Below, piece after piece: positions 10,208 through 19,464 of a DNA stretch of 64,000 nucleotides. Below the pieces are notes generated by a model that was not told the origin of the DNA, made no database searches, and saw only the letters and a list, made by a program, of their open reading frames with translations. Position 1 is the stretch's first letter. Each line of letters opens with the position of its first letter. The stretch covers positions 1 to 64,000 of the forward strand of contig NZ_SPFO01000003.1 in NCBI RefSeq assembly GCF_005845035.1, read 5' to 3'. The position numbers and the translations under genes are program-made. This DNA comes from Collinsella aerofaciens. Lineage in GTDB: Bacteria > Actinomycetota > Coriobacteriia > Coriobacteriales > Coriobacteriaceae.

Positions 10208-11632
10208 CTAGCACACACCTTCCACAAAGCGGTCGAGCTCAACAAAGCGGGAACCCTTGACCAGTACAACATCATGTTTTTCAAGCGCGCCGCCCATGCG
10301 GTCGAGCACCTGCTGATAATCGGAGAACACCTGGATGCGGTCCTCGTCCATACCCATCATGCGCGCGGCATCGGCCATAAGCTGGGCCAGCTCACCACCC
10401 ACGCACGCCAGCATGTCGAGCTTCTTGGCGGCGGCATAGGCGCCCACGAGCTCATGCATGCGAGGAGCCTCATCGCCCATCTCGCCCATCTCGCCCAGGA
10501 TCGCCATGCGAGACCCCGTGCACGAAAGCGAGCACAGCAGATCGAGACCAGCAGCCATGGATTCGGCGCTGGCGTTATAGGAGTCATCGATGACGCGGGC
10601 ACCGCTCTTGGCGCGCTTGATCTCCTGGCGGTGACCGGTGATCGTGAGGCCCCTAAAGGCAGCATCGACCTGCTCGGGCGTCACGCCCAGGCGATAGGCA
10701 ACTGCGGCGGCCTTAACGGCATTTGGGACGGACTGCACGCCGGGGATGGCAAGCATGGTATCGATCGTCTCACCCTGGCCAAAATCGAGCGTAAAGACCG
10801 GACGGCCCTCGTCATCAACACGAATGTCGCGGGCGCGGACCTCATCATCGTCCGAGACGCCGGCCAGCATCACGTCGATACCAGCAGGCTGGGCGAACGT
10901 ATCGCGAATGAACGGCGTAAAGTCGTCCTCGCCGCCCAAAACCAGCAGCGGCAAGAAGTCGCCGGCGGCGCACATACCCTGGACAATCTCGGCCTTAGCG
11001 CGGGCGATGTTCTCGCGGCTGCCCATAATGCCGATATGAGAGGTGCCGATCTTGCTCACGATGGCAAGGTTGGGATTGGCGGACTGGGACAGGCGCTCAA
11101 TCTCGTGGAAATGGTTCATGCCCATCTCGAGCACCAGGACCTCGGTATCGGCCGGAGCGGAAAGCACCGTGAGCGGCATGCCGATCAGGTTATTGAAATT
11201 GCCCTTGGTGGCCCAGACACGATAGCGCTTGGCGAGCACGGCGGCGAGCACGTCCTTGGTCGTCGTCTTGCCGATGGAACCGGTAATGCCAACGACCAGG
11301 CAGCCAAGCTCCAGGCGATACGTGTGCGCCAAACGCAGCAGAAACTCCTCGGGATCATCGGTCAGCAGGATGGCGCATTCCTTGTCCTGTGCCAGCGAGA
11401 CCAGCTCGGCCTCGGGCTCACGCGTCATCACGACGGCGCCGGCACCCGACTGGACGGCACGGGAAGCAAAATCATTGCCGTCAACGTTTTCACCGGGAAA
11501 GGCGACGAAAATCGTCCCTTCCTCGACCTGGCGCGAGTCGATAACGCACCCGCGGCATACCCGATCGGCTTCTCCCGTCACGGTTCGGGCCCCTGTTGCG
11601 GCCGCGAGGTTGTTGACGGCGATCTCTATCAT
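10208..11632 (-). CDS. murF: UDP-MurNAc-tripeptide D-alanyl-D-alanine ligase MurF
   Basis: MurF attaches D-Ala-D-Ala to the tripeptide precursor. The ATP loop GITGSIGKTTTKD lies near residue 117, followed by the ligase motif LEMGMNHFHEIERL and the C-terminal DDSYNASAESM motif, which is typical of MurF. The protein has 474 residues. It is separated by about 125 bases from the upstream PBP gene. In many dcw clusters murE occupies that position; here there is none. Confidence 0.97.
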   Translation of the reverse strand: MIEIAVNNLAAATGARTVTGEADRVCRGCVIDSRQVEEGTIFVAFPGENVDGNDFASRAVQSGAGAVVMTREPEAELVSLAQDKECAILLTDDPEEFLLRLAHTYRLELGCLVVGITGSIGKTTTKDVLAAVLAKRYRVWATKGNFNNLIGMPLTVLSAPADTEVLVLEMGMNHFHEIERLSQSANPNLAIVSKIGTSHIGIMGSRENIARAKAEIVQGMCAAGDFLPLLVLGGEDDFTPFIRDTFAQPAGIDVMLAGVSDDDEVRARDIRVDDEGRPVFTLDFGQGETIDTMLAIPGVQSVPNAVKAAAVAYRLGVTPEQVDAAFRGLTITGHRQEIKRAKSGARVIDDSYNASAESMAAGLDLLCSLSCTGSRMAILGEMGEMGDEAPRMHELVGAYAAAKKLDMLACVGGELAQLMADAARMMGMDEDRIQVFSDYQQVLDRMGGALEKHDVVLVKGSRFVELDRFVEGVC

Positions 11633-11758
11633 TGCAGCTCCCCTGTAAACCTAATAATGCTATCGGCGTATTGTATCCCAGCGCCGCACATGCGTGGTGC
11701 AGGGCATGTGAACACCCTCATATGGGACAACAAACCACGCCCCAAAGATTGTAACCCC

Positions 11759-13624
11759 CTACTTCGTGTGCGGGATACCCAGCACGTCGAGCGCGTTGGC
11801 CATAATGGACTGGAACGGCACCGCAGCGGCATCTGAGCCGCTCGGCGTTCCGTCGAGCGTGATATAGCACAGCACCTTGGGCGATTGTGCCGGTGCAAAG
11901 CCCATAAAGGACGACATGTAGTTCTCCTTGAGGTAGCCGCCGTTCTCGTCGGCACGTTCGGCTGTACCGGTCTTACCCGCCACGTCATAGCCGTCAACCG
12001 CGCCGCCAACGCCCGTTCCCTCGGACACGACCGTCTGCATGCACGATGTCACCTGGGATGCGGCGTCCTCAGAAATCGCGCGCTCGCCTTCGCCCCAGTC
12101 CTTCTCGTCGCCTTTGCTGGACTTATAGAAGTGCGGTGTCATCATCACGCCGCCGTTGGCGATGCCGCCCACGGCACGTGCGATCTCAATCGGCGAGACG
12201 GACAGTGCCTGTCCAAAGCTCATCGAGCCCAGCGTGGCGCCGTCATACTGGTCACGCTCCTTGACGATACCCAGGCTCTCTCCCGGAAAATCGACACCCG
12301 AGCTGTGACCGATGCCCCACTTGTCCACATAGGTGGCAAAGTCGTCGGCACCGATCTTGCGCCCCACCAGGACAAAGCCCACGTTGGACGAACGGCGCAT
12401 CATCTCGCGCACATCCATGGTCATGGCATAGTCGCGCTTGTCGGCATCGGTGACGGTATCGTCGCCCACCTTGATGCTCGCCGGCACCTCAAACGACGTA
12501 CTCGATCGCACGACGCCCAAGTCGAAGCCGGCGCCCGCCACGAGCGTCTTAAAAACCGAGCCGGGCTCGTAGGCGTCGGTGACCAGGCGCAAGTTCATAT
12601 CCTCGGTCTTGGCATTCTCCAGATCGGTCTGGTCGTAGGTCGGGTACGAGCAGGCTGCCAAGATCTCGCCTGTCGTAGGATCGGTGACCAGCGCCGAGCC
12701 GTTCTTGGCCTTAGTCTTCTCAACTGCCTCTGCCAGGGCATCCTCGGCCGCACGCTGGATATTGACGTCGAGCGTCGTCACGATATCAACGCCGTCGACC
12801 GCAGCCACCTTTTTATAGGCACCGCCCGCGATATAGCTGCCGTCCCTCGCGCGCTCGCGTACGAGAGAACCGTTCGTGCCGGTCAGAAGCTTGTTGTATT
12901 GCTTTTCGAGACCCGTCAAGCCGTCGTTGTCTACATTCACTACACCCAGCACCTGCGATGCCAGATTGCCGTATGGATATACGCGCTTCATGGCCTGCTC
13001 AAAAAGCACGCCGGGCAGGTTCTTCTTCTCCAGCGCCGCAACATCGTCTTCGTCCACCTGGCGCTTGATATACACCCAGGTTCCATCGGACTCAACGAGC
13101 TTGCGGCAGGTCTTTTTATCGATTCCAGTTGCCTTGACCAGCGCCGACACCGTCTTGTCAACATCCTCGACAAGCTGCGGGTTCACGGCGATGTTGCGAC
13201 ATTCGACCGACGACGCCAACACGTTGCCGTTGCGGTCGTAGATGGTGCCGCGTTTGGCATAGAGGGTCTGCGCAAGCAGGCGGCGCGCATCGGCACGCTC
13301 GCGCAGTTTATCGGCTTCGACAATTTGATAGTCGGCAAGGCGAAAGACGCCCAAGCCCAAGCCAAGCCCGATGAAGCCCATGACGGCTTTGCGGCGAGGC
13401 AGAGGCGCGCCTGTGAGCCATTCGGTCGACGAACTCTTGCGCGACCTGGTGTTATGCACTTGAGGGCCGCCCGAGCCGCGAAGTCGCGACGCCGGGTCGT
13501 TGCCACGGGACTGCTCGGCGTTGTAAGATTGCCGACCCGTTCCTTGATAACCAGAACGTCCCCGCGACGAGGGACGTCCAGAACCGCGGCCCCCATCGGA
13601 ACCGCGGCGATAGTCATTTGTCAT
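11759..13624 (-). CDS. ftsI: Class B penicillin-binding protein, FtsI/PBP2 type
   Basis: This septal transpeptidase cross-links stem peptides outside the membrane. A basic cytoplasmic tail of about 80 residues precedes one membrane anchor (VMGFIGLGLGLGVF). The dimerisation domain holds the class B motif RGTIYDRNG. The transpeptidase domain carries SVFK (nucleophile Ser and Lys), SSN and KTGTAE in the right order. Length is 621 residues with no PASTA repeats. It starts 17 bases after the FtsL-like gene, so it is the expected partner of FtsW. Confidence 0.95.
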   Translation of the reverse strand: MTNDYRRGSDGGRGSGRPSSRGRSGYQGTGRQSYNAEQSRGNDPASRLRGSGGPQVHNTRSRKSSSTEWLTGAPLPRRKAVMGFIGLGLGLGVFRLADYQIVEADKLRERADARRLLAQTLYAKRGTIYDRNGNVLASSVECRNIAVNPQLVEDVDKTVSALVKATGIDKKTCRKLVESDGTWVYIKRQVDEDDVAALEKKNLPGVLFEQAMKRVYPYGNLASQVLGVVNVDNDGLTGLEKQYNKLLTGTNGSLVRERARDGSYIAGGAYKKVAAVDGVDIVTTLDVNIQRAAEDALAEAVEKTKAKNGSALVTDPTTGEILAACSYPTYDQTDLENAKTEDMNLRLVTDAYEPGSVFKTLVAGAGFDLGVVRSSTSFEVPASIKVGDDTVTDADKRDYAMTMDVREMMRRSSNVGFVLVGRKIGADDFATYVDKWGIGHSSGVDFPGESLGIVKERDQYDGATLGSMSFGQALSVSPIEIARAVGGIANGGVMMTPHFYKSSKGDEKDWGEGERAISEDAASQVTSCMQTVVSEGTGVGGAVDGYDVAGKTGTAERADENGGYLKENYMSSFMGFAPAQSPKVLCYITLDGTPSGSDAAAVPFQSIMANALDVLGIPHTK

Positions 13625-13641
13625 ACTCAGCTACCGTCTTG

Positions 13642-14112
13642 CTACTGAGCGGTCGCGGTCGCGTTGGCGCCCGCGGCTGCATCCTGCGAAAAGTCAAGTG
13701 TAACGCTCTCGCTGGGCTCCACCATGCCATAAGCGCCCGCAAGGTCGCGAATGCGCGTGTCGGCACCATAGACCGAATGCATGACCTCCAGGTCGGAGCT
13801 CTCATCGGTCGCCTTCTCGAGCGTGTTGGTAAGCGCGGCGTTGCTGTTGAGCACCTGGGCCGTAACGCCGGCGAGCGCCACACGGGCGACACCGATCGTC
13901 ATGAAGATGGCCGCAATGATGCAAAACGTTTTAAGAACGCTCATGAAAACCGGGCTTACCGCCTGGTTTGCCTGACGGCCCGCGCCGGTGTAGACATCAA
14001 AGCGCGGCATGCGCTGCTCGCGGGGAGCAACGGGAGCCTGCGGTGCCTCACGATAGGCGGGCATGGCGTTCATATCATAGGCGAGTGCTGCGTTTGAGGT
14101 GTTGTAGCCCAT
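13642..14112 (-). CDS. ftsL: FtsL-like septum formation protein
   Basis: This is a small bitopic protein of 156 residues with a cytoplasmic N-terminus, one membrane segment near residues 58-82 (FCIIAAIFMTIGVARVALA), and an extracytoplasmic stretch that could form a short coiled coil. Sequence identity to FtsL is not obvious; the call rests on size, topology and position between rsmH and ftsI, where ftsL normally lies. GGGAGG lies about nine bases before the ATG. The C-terminus is Ala-rich. Confidence 0.75.
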   Translation of the reverse strand: MGYNTSNAALAYDMNAMPAYREAPQAPVAPREQRMPRFDVYTGAGRQANQAVSPVFMSVLKTFCIIAAIFMTIGVARVALAGVTAQVLNSNAALTNTLEKATDESSDLEVMHSVYGADTRIRDLAGAYGMVEPSESVTLDFSQDAAAGANATATAQ

Positions 14113-14202
14113 GATATGCCGCCTCCCATCCCGAGTACGTTGGTAGTGTGTTTAAGCTTCGTTTGTGGTACGAGCGGGAGGTCCAATATCGCGCGGTCGC
14201 GT

Positions 14203-15168
14203 CTACAGACGCTGCGCCACGCGGATCTTGGCTGATCTCGCCCGAGGGTTGCGCGCAACCTCATCGGGTTGGGCAACCAAGGGTTTGCGGGTGATGACCT
14301 TGAGTATCGGCACGTTGCCGCACACGCACACCGGAATCTCCGGCGGACACGTGCACCCCTGGCTCATCTCCTTAAAGTGGTTCTTTACGATACGGTCCTC
14401 GAGCGAGTGATACGAGATGACGCAGATGCGTCCACCCGGGTTGAGCCACCTTGTGGCGGCGTCAAGCCCTCGCTCGAGCACATCGAGTTCGTGATTGACC
14501 TCGATGCGAATGGCCTGGAAACTTTTCTTGGCTGGGTGTCCGCCATGCCGACGAGCGGCAGCGGGGATACCAGCCTTGATGATCTCGACAAACTGACCGG
14601 TGGTTTCGATCGGCTCATGCTCGCGGCGGCGCACGATCTCACGCGCGATCTGCGAGGCGAACTTCTCTTCGCCATAGACGCGTAGAATCCGGGCGAGGTC
14701 GTGTTCGTTATAGGTGTTGATGACCTCAGCTGCGTTTAAGGTGTTGTTACCCGGATCCATCCGCATGTCCAATGGGGCGTCCTCGTTGTACGAAAAGCCC
14801 CTGCCAGGGATATCGAGTTGCGGCGACGAAACGCCCAAGTCGAACAGGAAGCCATCGACCCCGGGCACCTCGGCCGAGCAAAGCAGCTCGTCCAAGTCGC
14901 CGAAGTTGCCCTTCAGCAGCTGGTGCGGTACGCCGGGAACCTCGCGGTCCAGACGGGCGCCAGCGGCCTCGAGGGCCATGTCGTCCTGATCGACGCCGAG
15001 CAAAAGGCCGGTCTCCCCCACCTGCGCGGCCATCTTTACCGAATGGCCGGCACCGCCAAGGGTGCAGTCGCAGACGACGGAACCGCTCTTTAGCTGCAGC
15101 GACTCAAGCACTTCGCCGAGCATGACAGGTTCATGCCGATATTCTTGTGTCAAGATCCCACGCTCCAT
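14203..15168 (-). CDS. rsmH: 16S rRNA (cytosine-1402-N4) methyltransferase RsmH
   Basis: RsmH (MraW) methylates N4 of C1402 in the 16S rRNA decoding centre using S-adenosylmethionine. The motif TLGGAGHSVKMA near residue 36 forms the SAM site. FLFDLGVSSPQLD, GRGFSYNEDAPLDMRM and SYHSLEDRIVK are family signatures. Length is the usual 321 residues. It follows mraZ by 20 bases. Confidence 0.97.
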   Translation of the reverse strand: MERGILTQEYRHEPVMLGEVLESLQLKSGSVVCDCTLGGAGHSVKMAAQVGETGLLLGVDQDDMALEAAGARLDREVPGVPHQLLKGNFGDLDELLCSAEVPGVDGFLFDLGVSSPQLDIPGRGFSYNEDAPLDMRMDPGNNTLNAAEVINTYNEHDLARILRVYGEEKFASQIAREIVRRREHEPIETTGQFVEIIKAGIPAAARRHGGHPAKKSFQAIRIEVNHELDVLERGLDAATRWLNPGGRICVISYHSLEDRIVKNHFKEMSQGCTCPPEIPVCVCGNVPILKVITRKPLVAQPDEVARNPRARSAKIRVAQRL

Positions 15169-15188
15169 CCGTTACTCGTGCCTTGCCC

Positions 15189-15623
15189 TTACGAGAAGAA
15201 GAGGTCCAGCAGGGCCTCGTCATCATCGTCCTCATCGGCCGTAGCGCGGTCCCAAACCTCAAGGTGGTCGTAGTTGCCCACAACCGTGACCTCGCGGTCG
15301 AGGTTCGCCTGCTTGCGGAGAGACTCAGAAAGACCGATACGACCCGCGCTGTCCACATCCATCGACGTGGTGCGCTTGTTGATCGCCCTCATGAGCTTCT
15401 GGTCGTTGATGTCACGCGGGTTAAAACCCTCGTGGCCCTCACGACCCGCGAAGAGTCCTTCGACCCACTTATCGAAGGCCTCGGCAGAGAACACGTACAG
15501 AGCATCGACATCCAGGGCTTTAAACACGCGAACGTGCTCTCCAAGCTCCTCACGAAGGGGTGCAGGCAGGGATAGACGACCTTTTGCATCGAGATTGCGC
15601 TCGTATGCACCCGTCATTCCCAT
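15189..15623 (-). CDS. mraZ: Transcriptional regulator MraZ
   Basis: MraZ is an AbrB-fold DNA-binding protein that forms ring-shaped oligomers and controls its own dcw operon. Two copies of the family motif are visible: DAKGRLSLPAPLRE (about residue 13) and DSAGRIGLSESLR (about residue 91). The length of 144 residues is typical. GGGGAGGG precedes the ATG. G-rich direct repeats that fit MraZ operator logic lie just upstream of the promoter. Confidence 0.96.
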   Translation of the reverse strand: MGMTGAYERNLDAKGRLSLPAPLREELGEHVRVFKALDVDALYVFSAEAFDKWVEGLFAGREGHEGFNPRDINDQKLMRAINKRTTSMDVDSAGRIGLSESLRKQANLDREVTVVGNYDHLEVWDRATADEDDDDEALLDLFFS

Positions 15624-15691
15624 GTGCGCCCTCCCCTCGGTTACTCAGATGGCACGTACGCGGGGAACCACCCCGCCTGTCGACGTCATCA

Positions 15692-15720
15692 ATAATATGG
15701 GGAACCGCCCCATTTTTCAA
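15692..15720 (-). promoter_or_regulatory. Promoter of mraZ / dcw operon
   Basis: On the minus strand a -35 box TTGAAA (15720-15715) and a -10 box TATTAT (15697-15692) are separated by 17 bases, close to the housekeeping sigma consensus. Transcription would start about 60 bases before the mraZ ATG. Confidence 0.75.
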
Positions 15721-15770
15721 CACCTTTCCCCACCCCTTCCCCCACCCCACCCCACCACTACACCCCCAAT
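15721..15770 (-). promoter_or_regulatory. Candidate MraZ operator (tandem TGGGG repeats)
   Basis: Directly upstream of the -35 box the minus strand carries at least four TGGGG-type repeats in 50 bases, for example GGTGGGGTGGGGTGGGGG. MraZ is known to bind clustered direct G-rich repeats upstream of its own gene, so this is the likely autoregulatory site. The repeat spacing is irregular. Confidence 0.55.
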
Positions 15771-15825
15771 ATGTTGTAAAACACCCCCGAGCATATGTTC
15801 GAAAACACAATATGTTGTGTTTGCA
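15769..15825. promoter_or_regulatory. Three palindromic operator-like sites around ATATGTT cores
   Basis: Sites centred near 15771, 15795 and 15812 share a TATG core. The last is a perfect 20-base palindrome, AAACACAATATGTTGTGTTT. The middle one, CGAGCATATGTTCG, differs by one base from the Gram-positive LexA box form CGAAC-N4-GTTCG. No regulator is encoded nearby, so its identity is unknown. Confidence 0.4.
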
Positions 15826-15981
15826 GCAAAGGCGGGATGCCACCTGTAGAACCACGCCCGCGAACCTCAACCTTCAAGTTGACCTTGAGGCGATTTTTAC
15901 GTCCCTTTACACACCGTTCACATCGTCCCCAAACTCCCCCACCCAAGGCACGTGCGGCCCACCACCGCGACGCCAAGTGGC
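15826..15981. other. Non-coding spacer between mraZ control region and xerD terminator
   Basis: No supported ORF lies here. The one visible structure is an imperfect dyad at 15865-15890 built from CCTCAA, TCAAGTTGA and TTGAGG. A similar CAAGTT/AACTTG dyad occurs at 55509-55556. Confidence 0.4.
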
Positions 15982-16052
15982 GAAAAATGGGACGGGCCCC
16001 AGATTGCCCATGCGCGCGCAAAAGCACGCCGTGGCAATCTGGGGCCCGTCCC
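15982..16052 (-). terminator. Terminator with 20-bp perfect stem after xerD
   Basis: The arms at 15989-16008 and 16033-16052 are perfectly complementary over 20 bases (GGGACGGGCCCCAGATTGCC and its complement) with a 24-base loop. On the minus strand the stem is followed by ATTTTTC. The unusually long exact stem suggests a repeat element used as a terminator. Confidence 0.7.
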
Positions 16053-16085
16053 CAAATACCTATAAATTTGCAGGTCAGCGATGAG

Positions 16086-17027
16086 TTAACGATGCGCCAG
16101 CGGGTGCGCCGCCAGATAGACCTCGGTCAGTTGCGTACGATCGACATGCGTGTAGACCTGCGTGGTCGATATATCGGCATGTCCCAAGATCTCCTGTAGC
16201 ACACGGAGGTCTGCGCCGCCCGCAAGCATATGGGTGGCAAAGGAGTGACGCAGCGTATGGGGATGGAGTCCCACCAGCCCCACCTGGCGCCCATAGCGCT
16301 CACAGATGGCATGGATGCCCTGGCGTGACAGACGGCGGCCGTTCTTATTTAAAAAGACCGCCGAGGTCTCGGTTCCGCGGGCATGGGCCGCCAAGCGGGA
16401 ACGCCCCTCAGTTACATAGAGCGTCAGAGCTCGCGCCGCGCTTCCCACCAGCGGTGACAGGCGTTCCTTTGAGCCCTTACCGCGAACGAGCACAAAGCCA
16501 TCGTCGATATGGATATCGCCCACATCGAGCCCCACCAACTCGCTCACACGTAAACCGCATCCGTAGAGCACTTCCAAGATGGCATGGTCGCGCAAGCCCA
16601 TCTCGCCCTCGGGAAAGTCTTGATCGAGCAGCGCCGAGACATCCTCCACCGATAGATACTCCGGCAAACGCTCAGCCTTTTTAGGCAGGCGCAACGCCGC
16701 CGTTGGATTTTGGGCCACAGCCCCATCGCGCACCAAAAAGGCATGCAGGCCCTTCACGGCCGCAAGCGCACGCTCCACTGAGGCATCGGAATAGCCCCCA
16801 TCGCGGCGATCGGCAACAAAGCCCTCCACGACCTGACGAGTCACCTCTTCAAAAGACACAATACCCGCCCGCTCCAGATAGGCGCAGTACGTCGTCAGGT
16901 CACGACGATAGGCCGCAATCGTGTTGCGCGCCAAACCCCGCTCGACCGCGAGGTAATCGAGATACTCCCCCGCCGCCACGGCGAGCGACGAGGGAGTAGC
17001 TTCGGTATGTTCCTTATTCGCCGGCAC
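16086..17027 (-). CDS. xerD: Tyrosine recombinase, XerD/XerC type
   Basis: This is a site-specific recombinase of the kind that resolves chromosome dimers at dif. An N-terminal SAM-like core-binding domain (YLDYLAVERGLARNTIAAY) precedes the catalytic domain, with Arg in GCGLRVSEL, Lys in GKGSKERLSPL, HTLRHSFATH, and HADISTTQVYTH containing the nucleophilic Tyr. I place the start at GTG 17027, just after the pyrG stop, giving 313 residues, the normal Xer size. The frame extends to an ATG at 17180, but that would overlap pyrG by 150 bases. The ribosome-binding site is poor. XerC versus XerD cannot be settled from sequence alone. Confidence 0.88.
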   Translation of the reverse strand: MPANKEHTEATPSSLAVAAGEYLDYLAVERGLARNTIAAYRRDLTTYCAYLERAGIVSFEEVTRQVVEGFVADRRDGGYSDASVERALAAVKGLHAFLVRDGAVAQNPTAALRLPKKAERLPEYLSVEDVSALLDQDFPEGEMGLRDHAILEVLYGCGLRVSELVGLDVGDIHIDDGFVLVRGKGSKERLSPLVGSAARALTLYVTEGRSRLAAHARGTETSAVFLNKNGRRLSRQGIHAICERYGRQVGLVGLHPHTLRHSFATHMLAGGADLRVLQEILGHADISTTQVYTHVDRTQLTEVYLAAHPLAHR

Positions 17028-17029
17028 CC

Positions 17030-18697
<1,668 letters not shown>

Positions 18698-18812
18698 TTA
18701 CCTGCGCTTCCCGTAGAAGTTGTTTATCCACATCTTACGGGTCTTCATTGTAATACTCGCGCCGCGGACCGTTCGCAATTTTTCTCGCGTGCGATTGCAT
18801 TTCTCAATCTTG

Positions 18813-18844
18813 AAACAAAACGCCGCCCGGTTTCCCAGGCGGCG
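18813..18844 (-). terminator. Terminator after the winged-helix gene
   Basis: On the minus strand a CGCCGCC/GGCGGCG stem is followed by TTTTGTTTC, 26 bases after the stop codon of the gene ending at 18870. Confidence 0.7.
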
Positions 18845-18869
18845 TCGCTATGGCAAGGGTTACATGCTG

Positions 18870-19208
18870 CTATCGATCAGCAGCCTCGTCCTCAAGCATT
18901 TCTTGAACGAGCATGCCGGTACGGACGCCCTCAAGATACCACTCGCCACGTTCGGTGAGGCAAATGCCATTTGCAAGCTGACCGCCGTCGTCGCTATAAC
19001 GCGAGACGACATCAATCATGCCTTCGGAATCCAAGCGATCGATTGCGGCGCGGGCACGATACGGCGAAACCCCCACGCGCTCGGCAAGCGTTTTGCGCGA
19101 GAAACCATACGGCCCGCCATTGTCTTCGGTTTGCTGGTCGATCTCCATCAACACCAGCACCTCGACACGCTTCATATCGTTGACACTCGCACGACCCTTG
19201 CCCGCCAT
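18870..19208 (-). CDS. Winged-helix-type DNA-binding protein, unknown role
   Basis: The product is a 112-residue protein. Residues about 30-75 (GFSRKTLAERVGVSPYRARAAIDRLDSEGMI) look like a winged helix-turn-helix with the recognition helix near SPYRARAAID, and the rest (YSDDGGQLANGICLTERGEWYL) resembles a wing plus C-terminal helix. I do not recognise a named family. The start at 19208 has GAGGAGG five bases upstream; the frame is open 18 codons further without a signal. It stands as a single gene with its own terminator. Confidence 0.7.
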   Translation of the reverse strand: MAGKGRASVNDMKRVEVLVLMEIDQQTEDNGGPYGFSRKTLAERVGVSPYRARAAIDRLDSEGMIDVVSRYSDDGGQLANGICLTERGEWYLEGVRTGMLVQEMLEDEAADR

Positions 19209-19397
19209 AGCAGCCTCCTCAAACCGAGCACGAGCATCTAACGCGCCGTGCGCGACCGACACACCTCACGATGGCAGGTAATATCCATCATGCGGCATCC
19301 CGCTAAGGATGAAACAGTTACAGTTATTGTATACCGCTCAAATTGTTTCTAGGCAGGTAAACGGCTATTTTTCGCCGAAATAGGCGCTTTATTGATC

Positions 19398-19430
19398 AAA
19401 AAGCCGTACCGGGCGCTAACCCGATACGGC
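19398..19430 (-). terminator. Terminator after the DUF1846 gene
   Basis: The minus strand shows a hairpin GCCGTATCGGG/CCCGGTACGGC followed by TTTTTG, 35 bases downstream of the stop codon at 19465. Confidence 0.75.
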
Positions 19431-19464
19431 CAAAATGCAATGCAATTACCGCGGTGCTTCAAAC

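Noticed and set aside
9857..11836. A 659-codon plus-strand frame opposite mraY and murF
   Set aside because: Antisense shadow; both minus-strand genes are unambiguous.
16086..17027. Integrase of a prophage or genomic island
   Set aside because: The Xer-size protein lies between pyrG and mraZ with no att-like repeats, tRNA gene or phage genes, so a housekeeping recombinase is more likely.
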